The position numbers were made by a program, and so were the translations under genes. DNA of 64,000 nt from Lactobacillus kalixensis DSM 16043. GTDB taxonomy: Bacteria; Bacillota; Bacilli; Lactobacillales; Lactobacillaceae. The notes below the pieces were generated by a model, which searched no databases, was not told the origin of the DNA, and was given only the letters and a program-made list of their open reading frames with translations. The stretch covers positions 1 through 64,000 of the forward strand of contig NZ_AZFM01000009.1 of the NCBI RefSeq assembly GCF_001434335.1, given 5' to 3'. Shown piece by piece: positions 1 through 8,458 of this stretch (its first letter is position 1; every line of letters starts with the position of its first letter).

Positions 1-53
1 AGAGCGCTTGACTGTTAATCAAGATGTCGTCAGTTCGAGTCTGACAGCCGGAG
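1..53 (+). tRNA. tRNA-Asn (GTT), 5' end outside window
   Basis: The 3' part of a tRNA. The anticodon arm is stem cttga (7-11), loop ctgttaa (12-18) with anticodon GTT at 14-16, and stem tcaag (19-23). The T arm is gtcag/ctgac (29-33, 41-45), the acceptor 3' strand is 46-52, and the discriminator is G53. The 3' CCA is not encoded, since the next bases are cta. The D arm and acceptor 5' strand lie before the window. Confidence 0.93.
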
Positions 54-70
54 CTAGCGGAATATGGAAA

Positions 71-103
71 ATAAGAGAAGCGTATGCTTCTCTTATTTTT
101 TTT
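71..103 (+). terminator. Rho-independent terminator after tRNA-Asn
   Basis: An inverted repeat ataagagaagc/gcttctcttat around a short loop is followed by a run of T. It closes the upstream tRNA transcript before the lipoprotein gene. Confidence 0.85.
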
Positions 104-162
104 GCCTTTTTTAAAAACAAAGTCTATCCTTATCTTATAATTGGTAACTAGCGAGGATAATA

Positions 163-1038
163 ATGAAGAAAAAATGTATTTTTTTGATGATTTTAGTTTC
201 ATTAGTAATAGTTCTAACAGCATGTGCAAATAATAAATCAGAAGAAAATTCCGCACATCATAAAGTTGATATTGTTACTTCAACTAATATCTATGCTGAC
301 ATTGCTAAGCAAGTTATTGGTAAATACGGTAGAGTTACTGCAATCATTACTAATGGGGATACTGATCCACATGATTTTGAACCAACTGCCGACTCTGCTA
401 AGGAAGTTGCAGAGGCAAATATCGTTATTTCAAATGGTTTAGGCTATGACGATTGGATGGATCGTTTAGCCGATGCTAACAATCTTCACCTAACTAAGGT
501 AAGTAGCCTATTGCATAAGAAAAACGGCGCAAATCCACATATTTGGTACGACTTAGATATGCCTAAGGTCTACGTTGATTATATTGTTGAACAGGCAAGT
601 AAAATTGATTCTGCACACGAAAACTACTACAAAACAAATGGACAAAAATATTTAAATAAGATTAATCAAATTAAAAAAATTGCTGACAAGATTGATGGTA
701 AGCATACAAAACCAGTTTTTGTAAGTGAACCAGTATTTGATTATGCTTTAGAGCGTTGTAATTTTAGAATCGGTGACAAAGAGTTTGAAGAAGCTGTTGA
801 AAACGAAACTGATCCTAGTGGACGCAGTATCTATCAAATGCAAAATTCTATTAAGAATAAAAAGATTGCTTTCTTTGTTAATAATGTTCAAGCATCTAGT
901 TCTACCGTTAATGGTTTGGTCAAAATGTGCCAACAAAATAATATTCCTATTTTGAATGTAAGAGAGACAATGCCCAATGGAATCAGCTATTATCACTGGA
1001 TGAAAAGTAATTATCAGAGACTTGCAAAAATTAATTAA
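163..1038 (+). CDS. Metal ABC transporter substrate-binding lipoprotein (ZnuA/PsaA family)
   Basis: A cluster A-I solute-binding protein of 291 aa, the usual length for the family. A lipoprotein signal ends in LTAC with the lipidated Cys at residue 21. Family hallmarks are TDPHDFEPT (His70, first metal ligand) and NPHIWYDL (second His). At the third ligand position there is VSEPVFDY, a Glu as in Mn-binding PsaA rather than the His of ZnuA, so the metal (Zn or Mn) is not settled. It should bind the metal outside the membrane and hand it to an ABC permease. No ATPase or permease lies beside it, so it is an orphan here. The start follows gaggata. The gene sits between tRNA genes and is flanked by tRNA transcription signals. 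Confidence 0.87.
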   Translation: MKKKCIFLMILVSLVIVLTACANNKSEENSAHHKVDIVTSTNIYADIAKQVIGKYGRVTAIITNGDTDPHDFEPTADSAKEVAEANIVISNGLGYDDWMDRLADANNLHLTKVSSLLHKKNGANPHIWYDLDMPKVYVDYIVEQASKIDSAHENYYKTNGQKYLNKINQIKKIADKIDGKHTKPVFVSEPVFDYALERCNFRIGDKEFEEAVENETDPSGRSIYQMQNSIKNKKIAFFVNNVQASSSTVNGLVKMCQQNNIPILNVRETMPNGISYYHWMKSNYQRLAKIN

Positions 1039-1057
1039 ACTTTTTTTGAAAAAAAAC

Positions 1058-1085
1058 TTGCATTTTTTACTGAAGCTAGTATACT
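1058..1085 (+). promoter_or_regulatory. Promoter of the tRNA-Glu/tRNA-Val unit
   Basis: TTGCAT (1058-1063), a 16-bp spacer and TATACT (1080-1085) make a sigma-A promoter about 25 bp upstream of tRNA-Glu. Assigned by match to consensus only. Confidence 0.65.
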
Positions 1086-1110
1086 TATTATTGTTCTTGT
1101 GATGAGACAT

Positions 1111-1182
1111 GACCCGTTGGTCAAGTGGTTAAGACACGGCCCTTTCACGGCCGTAACATGGGTTCAAATCCCGTACGGGTCA
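1111..1182 (+). tRNA. tRNA-Glu (TTC)
   Basis: A full cloverleaf. Acceptor gacccgt pairs with acgggtc (1175-1181). The anticodon stem is cggcc/ggccg around loop ctttcac with anticodon TTC at 1144-1146, followed by a standard T arm. The discriminator is A1182 and CCA is not encoded. Confidence 0.96.
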
Positions 1183-1186
1183 TCAT

Positions 1187-1259
1187 GGAGGATTAGCTCA
1201 GCTGGGAGAGCATCTGCCTTACAAGCAGGAGGTCACAGGTTCGAGCCCTGTATCCTCCA
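1187..1259 (+). tRNA. tRNA-Val (TAC)
   Basis: A full cloverleaf. Acceptor ggaggat pairs with atcctcc (1252-1258). The anticodon loop cttacaa carries TAC, and the T arm is acagg/cctgt. Only 4 nt separate it from tRNA-Glu, so the two are co-transcribed. CCA is not encoded. Confidence 0.96.
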
Positions 1260-1267
1260 TATTTTTA

Positions 1268-1293
1268 AAGAAGGTCTTCGGACCTTCTTTTTT
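1268..1293 (+). terminator. Terminator of the tRNA-Glu/Val unit
   Basis: Stem aagaaggtc/gaccttctt with a ttcg tetraloop, followed by T-rich sequence. Confidence 0.88.
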
Positions 1294-1399
1294 GTTTTAT
1301 TTCAAAACCATTATAATTTCAAAACAAATAGGTTTAAATGTTGTTTACCTTCCAATAACTAGATACAATGGAATTGTCATCTTAAGGGGGAAAACTCAT

Positions 1400-2605
1400 T
1401 TGAAAAAGAAACTTTTAACAGGCTTAGCTGCTGCAACAGTTCTTTCTTCAACTGTTGTTACTGGACTAAGCAGCATGCCAATCGCAACTTTATCCAAAAA
1501 TCATACTGTTAAAGCAGATTCAGTTCAAGATGCATTCTTAAATACTGCTGCCAAACAAGCACAAAAAGCAGCCAAGAGATACGGTGTGTATCCATCAGTT
1601 ATGATTGCTCAAGCTATTCTTGAATCAGGTTGGGGTCGCTCAACTTTAGCAGTTGAAGCTAATAACTTATTCGGAATTAAGGCTGGAGCCGACTGGACTG
1701 GTCCAACTTATACCGCTAGAACGCGTGAAGAAGATTCTAAAGGTAAAAGTTATTATATTAATGCGGCCTTTAGAAAGTATGCTTCGTATGAAGATTCTTT
1801 TGAAGACAATGGTTCAAAATTGCGTTTGGGTGTCTCATGGCAACCTGACCGCTACAAGGGCGCATGGATTGAAAATGCTGCAACATATGCTCAAGCAACT
1901 AAAGCTTTGACGGGTACTTATGCTACTGATAGCAAGTACGATCAATCTTTAAATAGTAGAATTACGGAATACAATTTAAATAAGTATGATCCAACTATTT
2001 CTAAGACTGCTAAGAGCTATAAGGTTGAAAAAGATGCTGCAACTTATTCTTGGCCAACAGACCACGATGTAACTAGTAAGTCTGGTTCAGTCAAGAAGGG
2101 GCAAACTGTAAACGTTGATCAAACGATTACTTACTATAATGGTACAAAACGAATGCATATTGCTGGTCAAGGCTGGGTTAACTCAGATGTTTTCTCAAAG
2201 AATAGCGCACTTCCAGCTACTCAGGCTTCTAAAGGTACCAAGGTAAATAAAAATTTGATGCACAATGCCTACGTTTATGATGCTAAAGGCAAGCGAATTG
2301 CTGGTATGAAGGCACTTAAGGAAGATAACGTTATTGCTACTTATGGTACTAAGACTATTAATGGCAAGAAGTACTACAGAATTGGCACTGATCAATACAT
2401 TTCAGCTGGCAATATCGACGGTACAATGCGTCTTCTTAAGCGTAATACCTATGTTTACAACGGTAGCGGCAATCGTGATAACGATACCAAGTATAAGAAA
2501 GGTCAATCTCTTAACACTTATGGTAGCCGTGTAACTATTGTTAACCAGAAGTACTATAAGATTGGGATCAACCAATACGTTAAGGTTGCTAACTTTGTTA
2601 AATAG
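1400..2605 (+). CDS. SLAP-anchored endo-beta-N-acetylglucosaminidase (autolysin)
   Basis: A secreted peptidoglycan hydrolase of 401 aa. The start is TTG at 1400, preceded by the strong site aagggggaa. An in-frame ATG at 1292 lies upstream without a ribosome site and would put extra residues in front of the signal peptide. An N-terminal signal peptide (KKKLLTGLAAATVL) is followed by a glucosaminidase domain, about residues 45-200, with PSVMIAQAILESGWGRS, where the Glu is the expected catalytic acid, then NNLFGIKAG and YASYEDSF. The C-terminal part (about 280-401) holds two SLAP modules of the NAYVYDAKGKR type that tether the enzyme to the wall. A SLAP amidase follows 48 bp downstream. The cleaved bond, GlcNAc-beta-1,4-MurNAc, is inferred from the family. 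Confidence 0.88.
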   Translation: MKKKLLTGLAAATVLSSTVVTGLSSMPIATLSKNHTVKADSVQDAFLNTAAKQAQKAAKRYGVYPSVMIAQAILESGWGRSTLAVEANNLFGIKAGADWTGPTYTARTREEDSKGKSYYINAAFRKYASYEDSFEDNGSKLRLGVSWQPDRYKGAWIENAATYAQATKALTGTYATDSKYDQSLNSRITEYNLNKYDPTISKTAKSYKVEKDAATYSWPTDHDVTSKSGSVKKGQTVNVDQTITYYNGTKRMHIAGQGWVNSDVFSKNSALPATQASKGTKVNKNLMHNAYVYDAKGKRIAGMKALKEDNVIATYGTKTINGKKYYRIGTDQYISAGNIDGTMRLLKRNTYVYNGSGNRDNDTKYKKGQSLNTYGSRVTIVNQKYYKIGINQYVKVANFVK

Positions 2606-2653
2606 ATGAATTTCCTCTTTAAAAAGCGAGATAGATAAGGACTGAAACAAAGT

Positions 2654-3793
2654 TTGAATTTGAAAAAATTTTTTACTGCAACTGCAATGGTCGTTTTGTC
2701 TGCAGTTGCAGTTTCTTTTATCCATCCAAAGACAGCCACTGTTTACGCGGAAGAATCAATTAATAGTTTAGCCAAAAAACAAAAATATGTTGGTACAAGC
2801 TACTTATATCAGATTCTGGCAGCACAAAATATTACTTACAATAAATTTTATACGCAAAATAAAATTGAATACCGCAATGGTAAGCCGGAAGGAATTGTAA
2901 TTCACGAAACAGCTGATCCAGGTGCAACTGCTATGAATGAGGCCATTTACTTCAATCGTGAGTGGCCTAATATGTACGCCTATGTTCATGCCTTCATCGA
3001 TTCAACGACTGTTATTCAGATGATGACGCCTGATTACGGTGCTTGGGGTGCAGGTCCAATGGCTAACGACCGTTTCATTCATATTGAGCTGTGTGAAGAA
3101 GATAATCGCGCTGATTTTATCAAGAGTGTCAATAATGATGCTATCTATACTGCACGGCTTCTTCACCGCTATAATTTAAAGCCAGTTAATGCTACTCATG
3201 ATGGTAAGGGAACGATCTGGTCACATGCTGCTGTTTCCAAGTTTTTAGGTGGGACAGATCACGGAGACCCTGATGGGTATTTTGCTAAATGGGGCTACTC
3301 AATGGATCAATTCTTTGATCTTGTTAAGTACTACTATGATTTGCAAAATAATAAAAACGAACCTACCAAGAAGGATAATCCTGAAGACAATATAACTAAG
3401 ATTCCTGATGTTAAGAAGGGCGAAACCACCTTGATGCACGATGCTTATGTATATGATGCAAAAGGTAAGCGCGTTAAGAATAAAGCAGTTAAGCGTGCTG
3501 GTACTGCAGTTAATATTATTGATGCTAAGATGATCAATAAGACTAAGTATTATCAAATTGCTAAGAATGAATACATTAATGCTGCCAATATTGATGGTAC
3601 GTTGCGTTTATTAGTCAAGAATTCTTATATCTACGACACTGTCGGAGTCAAGACTGGTAATACTAAGCTGCTTAAGGATAGTAAAGTTAAAACTTATGGT
3701 AGTGCTGTTAAAATTGCTGGTGAAAGTTACTATGCAATTGGTGCTACACAGTTTGTTAAAACAGATAATTTCAAAGCAATTAAAAGTCGCTAA
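2654..3793 (+). CDS. SLAP-anchored N-acetylmuramoyl-L-alanine amidase
   Basis: A secreted wall hydrolase of 379 aa. An N-terminal signal peptide is followed by an Amidase_2 (PGRP-like) domain at about residues 70-210. Visible motifs are GIVIHETADPGA (first Zn His), AYVHAFID (second His region), HIELCEED and the distal TDHGDPDGYFAKWGYS. Two C-terminal SLAP modules match those of the upstream glucosaminidase (DAYVYDAKGKR, NSYIYD). The start is TTG at 2654 with taagga about 12 bp upstream. A second in-frame TTG at 2660 is equally possible. The enzyme should cut the MurNAc-L-Ala bond, complementing the glycan cut of its neighbour. Its stop codon lies inside the following terminator hairpin. Confidence 0.88.
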   Translation: MNLKKFFTATAMVVLSAVAVSFIHPKTATVYAEESINSLAKKQKYVGTSYLYQILAAQNITYNKFYTQNKIEYRNGKPEGIVIHETADPGATAMNEAIYFNREWPNMYAYVHAFIDSTTVIQMMTPDYGAWGAGPMANDRFIHIELCEEDNRADFIKSVNNDAIYTARLLHRYNLKPVNATHDGKGTIWSHAAVSKFLGGTDHGDPDGYFAKWGYSMDQFFDLVKYYYDLQNNKNEPTKKDNPEDNITKIPDVKKGETTLMHDAYVYDAKGKRVKNKAVKRAGTAVNIIDAKMINKTKYYQIAKNEYINAANIDGTLRLLVKNSYIYDTVGVKTGNTKLLKDSKVKTYGSAVKIAGESYYAIGATQFVKTDNFKAIKSR

Positions 3794-3808
3794 TCAGCGG
3801 CTTTTTTT
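3785..3808 (+). terminator. Terminator of the hydrolase pair, overlapping the stop codon
   Basis: Stem agtcgc/gcggct (one G-U pair) is followed by seven T. The amidase stop TAA at 3791-3793 lies in the loop. Confidence 0.7.
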
Positions 3809-3846
3809 ATATAATAGACTGTGATTTTTAAGAAAGGGAGTTTGAA

Positions 3847-5679
3847 ATGTCACAGTTATCACTTTTCTTAGTGGTTCTACTAGCACTAGTGATTCCGATC
3901 TTTATGGCGCGCTTCAGAGTGAACAATGTTCCAACTGCTGTTGCCGAAATCATCGTCGGAATAATTATGGGAACTAGTGGATTTAATTTGATTTCTAGTA
4001 CGCATGACCTAACCTTCCTGTCGAACTTAGGCGTGATTTTGCTGATGTTTTTGTCGGGGATGGAAATCGACTTTGAATTATTAAGTAGAAAAAATAACCA
4101 AAAGACTCGCAGTCAAGCGGGTAAAATGGTTGATCCATTAACAACTGCTCTATTTGCATTTGTCGGGATAGCAATTACTTCTTGTGTTTTAGCTTATATT
4201 TTGAAAGTAATTGGCTTATTTAGTGAAGTTCCACTAGCTGCAATCATCTTCATGACCGTTGCTCTTGGCGTAGTTATTGCTACTTTGAAGGAAAAAGACA
4301 TTTTGGGTCGACCAATTGGACAGACGATTTTATTAACAGCAGTTCTTGGTGAAGTTATTCCGCTCTTACTCTTAACGATTTATGCCAGTGTGCACGGCGG
4401 AGACGCAACTAGATTATGGTTGATCATTTTGTTATTTGTAGCTGCGATTTTCTTATTATGGCGCTTCCAGCAGCCATACTTGTGGTTTGTTAAAGTTACT
4501 AAGGCCACTACGCAACTAGATATTCGCTTAGCTTTCTTCTTGATTTTTGCATTAGTTACCGTTGCAGAAACGGTTGGTGCCGAAAACATCCTGGGTGCAT
4601 TTTTAGCAGGGACAGTCATGAAATTACTTGAGCCGAGCGAGGCCACTAAAGACAAGTTAACTTCAATTGGGTACGGCTTTTTTATCCCCATCTTCTTCAT
4701 TATGACTGGGGCGAGATTGAACTTGCGTAGCGTGTTTGCTCACCCAGAAGCATTGATGTTATTACCAATTTTGGTTATTTTCTTACTTCTTGCCAAAGCA
4801 CCTGTTGTTGGCGTCTTTATGAGAAAATTTGATCACAGAAATGCTTTTGCTGGTGGTTTCTTAACCGCGACAACGATTACGATTGTTTTACCGACTTTGC
4901 AAGTTGCACGACGCTTAAAGGTAATTAGTACTACACAATCAGATGTTTTTATCTTAGCTGCAGTTGTTGTATGTATCGTAAGTCCAATCATTTTTAATTC
5001 TTCATTTAAATTACGACCAGAAGATCGAATTAAGCAACGCGTTATCATGATTGGGGCTAATACCTTTACTATGCCGGTTGTTCATGACTTGCACGATAAG
5101 TGGTACTCAGTCAAGATGTTTACTAGTGATGCAGAGCGCTATAATACTTTCAATAACCGAGCAGATTTGACTTTGATTGATAAATTAGATCAAGAGAATC
5201 TGGAAAAAGCTGGTGGCTTTGAGGGTGATATTTTTGTTGCCGCAATGAGGAATGACCAAGAAAATATCAGATTAGGCGAGTTGGCTCGTAAAGAAGGCGT
5301 TAAGCGAGTAATTATTCGTTTGAATCATACTGATGCTGAAGTGATTCATAAGTTGGTAAATGAAGATATTGAAGTTTTCAACTTTACTAATGTACGATCA
5401 TCTTTGATGAGAGCATTGATTGAATCACCTGCTGTTTACCATGTAATGACTGACACGAAGAATGTTCTTTACTCAGTTGTAGTTCGTAATACGACGTATA
5501 CAGGAAGACCATTGCGCGACTGGAATTTTGTTGATCAGATGACAGTTAGCCGGATTAGACGAGATGGTAAGTGGATTTCACCAAATGGTGCTACCGTTAT
5601 TGAGCCAGGGGATGAAGTGATCTTCTCAGGTGAATTTGAAATTGCGGATCGGATCCGGAAAATTTTAGGAAAAGAATAA
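3847..5679 (+). CDS. CPA2 family cation:proton antiporter with TrkA-type regulatory domain
   Basis: A membrane antiporter of 610 aa. The N-terminal half (about 1-385) is a Na+/H+ exchanger domain with some 12 hydrophobic segments and family motifs GVILLMFLSGMEIDF and AENILGAFLAGTVM. The C-terminal half has a Rossmann-like TrkA-N domain (about 395-515; VIMIGANTFTMPVVHDL, NDQENIRLGELA) and a TrkA-C (RCK_C) domain ending in EPGDEVIFSGE. This is the KefB/KefC or K+(Na+)/H+ antiporter layout, where the cytoplasmic domain senses nucleotide or ligand. The canonical glycine-rich NAD loop is modified (GANTFT), so the ligand is uncertain. A good site, aagaaagggag, precedes ATG. It is monocistronic between two terminators. 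The ion transported cannot be read from sequence. Confidence 0.86.
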   Translation: MSQLSLFLVVLLALVIPIFMARFRVNNVPTAVAEIIVGIIMGTSGFNLISSTHDLTFLSNLGVILLMFLSGMEIDFELLSRKNNQKTRSQAGKMVDPLTTALFAFVGIAITSCVLAYILKVIGLFSEVPLAAIIFMTVALGVVIATLKEKDILGRPIGQTILLTAVLGEVIPLLLLTIYASVHGGDATRLWLIILLFVAAIFLLWRFQQPYLWFVKVTKATTQLDIRLAFFLIFALVTVAETVGAENILGAFLAGTVMKLLEPSEATKDKLTSIGYGFFIPIFFIMTGARLNLRSVFAHPEALMLLPILVIFLLLAKAPVVGVFMRKFDHRNAFAGGFLTATTITIVLPTLQVARRLKVISTTQSDVFILAAVVVCIVSPIIFNSSFKLRPEDRIKQRVIMIGANTFTMPVVHDLHDKWYSVKMFTSDAERYNTFNNRADLTLIDKLDQENLEKAGGFEGDIFVAAMRNDQENIRLGELARKEGVKRVIIRLNHTDAEVIHKLVNEDIEVFNFTNVRSSLMRALIESPAVYHVMTDTKNVLYSVVVRNTTYTGRPLRDWNFVDQMTVSRIRRDGKWISPNGATVIEPGDEVIFSGEFEIADRIRKILGKE

Positions 5680-5680
5680 C

Positions 5681-5718
5681 AAAAAATAAGACTTTCCGTT
5701 TGGAGAGTCTTATTTTTT
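5681..5718. terminator. Bidirectional terminator between convergent genes
   Basis: A long inverted repeat, aaaaaataagactttcc/ggagagtcttatttttt, has an A-run on the left and a T-run on the right. It can serve both the antiporter gene (+) and the lipoprotein gene (-). Confidence 0.85.
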
Positions 5719-5726
5719 GCAGTAAA

Positions 5727-6527
5727 TTATTTGCTTGATTTTGGCAATGGTTTAGCGGCTAAAGCGTTACTTGGAACCTTTAAGAAGTCGTGGCTACCGA
5801 AATTGCCGAAGCTTTGACCAAATCTTGCCTTATTTAACTTACCAAGCTTCATATTGATGAAAATGTTGCAGCTATAGAGCTTATTGTTCTTAACTACTAA
5901 CTTTACAGTCATATTTTGATAAGTACCATATTTTTGCATGCGGCGGAACAATTTTTCTTGTTCAGGAGTTTGACCTAGAGTTGAAACAATCGGATCAAGT
6001 GCCTTTTTCATAGTCTTCTTGTCGCTTAATTTAGCATTCAAAGTATAAGTTTGACCTTTGCGTGTCATCTTGTACGCCTTAACTAATTTCGAACTTGGAT
6101 TGTTAATTGTATCATTACTCATAATCGCACTTACAAGTTCTGCGTAAGTATGACCACTTAATGTATCTAAGTTAGAACGATACCAAGTATGACCACCGTT
6201 TAAAAAGACGTTGTTCATGTTAACCCATTCTTCAGAATTTCTGGTTTTACCTTGAGCGGTTGTCTGATTGTTGATATGAAAAACTGTACTATTGTCGCCA
6301 CCGAAGGTGGTATTGGCGATAACGCTTTGACTAGAGGTATCAGTTGAAAGGCGGACTGATTGAATTACTTGTCCACTCTTAAATGATTTTTGTGATTTTT
6401 GAATAACTTCACTTTTGGTCAAAACAGGTGTGGTCTTCTTGGTAGATTTGTTGTTGCTGCAGCCGGTTAAACCAATAGCTAAAGCAGCAAGGGCGATCAA
6501 GCCCACTTTTTTAAATTTAAAATTCAT
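5727..6527 (-). CDS. Putative lipoprotein, paralogue of the gene upstream of it
   Basis: A lipoprotein of 266 aa whose signal ends in LTGCSNN. The rest is soluble and beta-rich in appearance, with no enzymatic motif I recognise. It resembles the DUF6612-type Gram-positive lipoproteins (segments of the type KAYKMTRKGQTYTLNAKLSD, and LVVKNNKLYSCNIFINMKL near the end), but that family call is tentative. It lies 39 bp downstream of another lipoprotein of similar size and layout, suggesting a tandem duplication and co-transcription. It ends at a bidirectional terminator. Function unknown; the expected location is the outer face of the membrane. Confidence 0.7.
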   Translation of the reverse strand: MNFKFKKVGLIALAALAIGLTGCSNNKSTKKTTPVLTKSEVIQKSQKSFKSGQVIQSVRLSTDTSSQSVIANTTFGGDNSTVFHINNQTTAQGKTRNSEEWVNMNNVFLNGGHTWYRSNLDTLSGHTYAELVSAIMSNDTINNPSSKLVKAYKMTRKGQTYTLNAKLSDKKTMKKALDPIVSTLGQTPEQEKLFRRMQKYGTYQNMTVKLVVKNNKLYSCNIFINMKLGKLNKARFGQSFGNFGSHDFLKVPSNALAAKPLPKSSK

Positions 6528-6566
6528 AAGATGATAACTTCTTTCTTAATCTCACTTAATTCAAGT

Positions 6567-7331
6567 CTAATGGGACATACTGCCTAAATCAACTGCTGAT
6601 TTGACAATCTTATTTGGTATTTTCAATGGTTTTGACTTGTTAATTTGGTCAATCTTAACTTGAACGTTTTTATGACTTGAATCTTCATTGTAAGCTAAAT
6701 TAGTAGTAAAGTCTGTTAAGTTGTATTTTTTATCAGTATTAATCGTAATATCTACTTTTTCAGTTTTTAGTTCATCAGGGTCAATTCCGATAACTGAAGT
6801 GATCATACCATTTTGCAGTAAGTTATTAGCGATTTTTTTGTCAGTACCTTTATAAGTGACAGAATAGCCGGAACTGGTTTTATTCACTTTGAATTTCTTA
6901 AGCGAAGAGGAACCAATACTCATTAAAGCGGTTTGGGCTAACTTGTCAGTTAATTGAGCATAAGAGGCTGTTTTAGTTAATTTAGTCTTGAACCACTTAT
7001 TAGTAGCAGTTCCTTGCATTTGAACGTAGCTATTTTTACCAGAAATCCACATCTTGTAATGATTGGAAGTCGTGGTGAAATTAGCAAAGACTACTAGCGG
7101 CTTTTTGTTATATTTTGCTGTCGCCTTTTGTAAGGTTCGATTATTATTATCAGTTTGATTCCAACTTGCCGTCATCGTTTTGAAGTCTGTTTGTTCAGCC
7201 TTATTCAAAATTGTCTGCGCACTTGGCAAGGATTCACTAGTTTTTTGTTTACCATTATTTGAAGAGCAGGCGCTAAGTCCTATCCCTACAAGTAAAACGA
7301 GTGATAAAGCAAAGAATCGTCTTTTTTTCAT
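6567..7331 (-). CDS. Putative lipoprotein, first gene of a tandem pair
   Basis: A lipoprotein of 254 aa with signal MKKRRFFALSLVLL and lipobox LSACSSN. The mature part begins with a Ser/Lys linker, then a domain with ILNKAEQTDFKTMTASWNQT and alternating beta-strand patterns, resembling DUF6612/LppX-like lipid-binding folds (tentative). No catalytic residues are apparent. The ribosome site aaggaaagag precedes ATG at good spacing. The paralogue lies directly downstream on the same strand. Low mutual identity suggests an old duplication. Confidence 0.7.
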   Translation of the reverse strand: MKKRRFFALSLVLLVGIGLSACSSNNGKQKTSESLPSAQTILNKAEQTDFKTMTASWNQTDNNNRTLQKATAKYNKKPLVVFANFTTTSNHYKMWISGKNSYVQMQGTATNKWFKTKLTKTASYAQLTDKLAQTALMSIGSSSLKKFKVNKTSSGYSVTYKGTDKKIANNLLQNGMITSVIGIDPDELKTEKVDITINTDKKYNLTDFTTNLAYNEDSSHKNVQVKIDQINKSKPLKIPNKIVKSAVDLGSMSH

Positions 7332-7498
7332 TAAAATATCTCTTTCCTTTTTCCTAAAAATTATTATTTTAATTCATTTTCTATTTTAACATGTAATTTT
7401 TGCGACTTGCTTAAGCTTTTTTTGCGAATTCCTATGAAAATTCGGAAGAAGCGTGTAAAATATTTAGTGAAACATTGAATTTTCAAAGGAGATATTTC

Positions 7499-8191
7499 AT
7501 GTCAAAATTAGTATTGATCCGTCACGGTCAAAGTGAATGGAACCTTTCTAACCAATTTACTGGTTGGGTTGATGTTAACCTTTCAGAAAAAGGTGTTGAA
7601 GAAGCTAAGAACGCTGGTCGTTTAATCAAGGAACATGGTCTTGAATTCGATCAAGCTTACACTTCATTGTTAACTCGTGCCATCAAGACTTTGCACTTCG
7701 TATTGGAAGAAAGTGGCCAACTTTGGATTCCAGAAACTAAGACCTGGAGACTTAACGAACGTCACTACGGTGCACTTCAAGGTTTAAACAAGAAGGACAC
7801 TGCTGAAAAGTACGGTGACGAACAAGTTCACATTTGGCGTCGTTCATACGATGTATTGCCACCAGCAATTGATGATGACAACGAATACAGTCAAGCACAT
7901 GACCGTCGTTACGCAAATCTTGACCCACACATCGTTCCTAAGGCTGAAAACTTACACGTTTGCTTAGACCGTGTAATGCCATTCTGGGAAGATCACATTG
8001 CTCCAGATTTACTTGACGGCAAGAACGTAATTATCGCAGCTCACGGTAACTCACTTCGTGCTTTAACTAAGTACATCGAAAACATTTCTGACGAAGACAT
8101 TATGGACTTAGAAATGAAGACTGGTGAACCAGTTGTTTACACCTTCGATGAAAACTTAGATGTTGTTAAGAAGGAAAAGTTGGACGACTAA
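7499..8191 (+). CDS. gpmA: 2,3-bisphosphoglycerate-dependent phosphoglycerate mutase
   Basis: A glycolytic enzyme of 230 aa that interconverts 3- and 2-phosphoglycerate in the cytoplasm. The start at 7499 follows aaaggaga at 6 bp. An in-frame ATG at 7475 has no such site. Motifs are [10 protein letters not shown] (phospho-accepting His), [29 protein letters not shown] and [10 protein letters not shown] (second catalytic His). Codon use is strongly biased, as expected of a highly expressed glycolytic gene. It is monocistronic with a strong terminator immediately after. Confidence 0.97.
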   Translation: MSKLVLIRHGQSEWNLSNQFTGWVDVNLSEKGVEEAKNAGRLIKEHGLEFDQAYTSLLTRAIKTLHFVLEESGQLWIPETKTWRLNERHYGALQGLNKKDTAEKYGDEQVHIWRRSYDVLPPAIDDDNEYSQAHDRRYANLDPHIVPKAENLHVCLDRVMPFWEDHIAPDLLDGKNVIIAAHGNSLRALTKYIENISDEDIMDLEMKTGEPVVYTFDENLDVVKKEKLDD

Positions 8192-8217
8192 TTTTTGGCT
8201 GTTTAACTCAAAAAGAA

Positions 8218-8250
8218 ATAGGCACTTCTGTTCAGAAGTGCCTATTTTTT
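8218..8250 (+). terminator. Terminator of gpmA
   Basis: A perfect 12-bp stem, ataggcacttct/agaagtgcctat, loop gttc, then six T. From here to the next start (8459) I see no gene or clear operator, only AT-rich sequence. Confidence 0.93.
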
Positions 8251-8458
8251 ATCAACTTGCTCCAAAAATTAACTTTTATTTAATTTCTGATTTCTTTTGG
8301 AACAAATCTATTCGCAAATCTATTATATTATAAATAAAAACAAATTGCCATTATTCTTTAATCTTAGTGTTTTGCTAGATGAAATACTACTCTGAAAATT
8401 GACATTTGACTATAATAAGTGCTATTTTCAAAGTGGTGTATAGTTGGGAGAATAAATC

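Noticed and set aside
4380-5048. Antisense open frames of 70-106 codons inside the antiporter gene
   Set aside because: They mirror codon bias of the real gene and have no ribosome site or recognisable product. The same holds for other antisense frames inside oppC, oppD, prs and pyrG.
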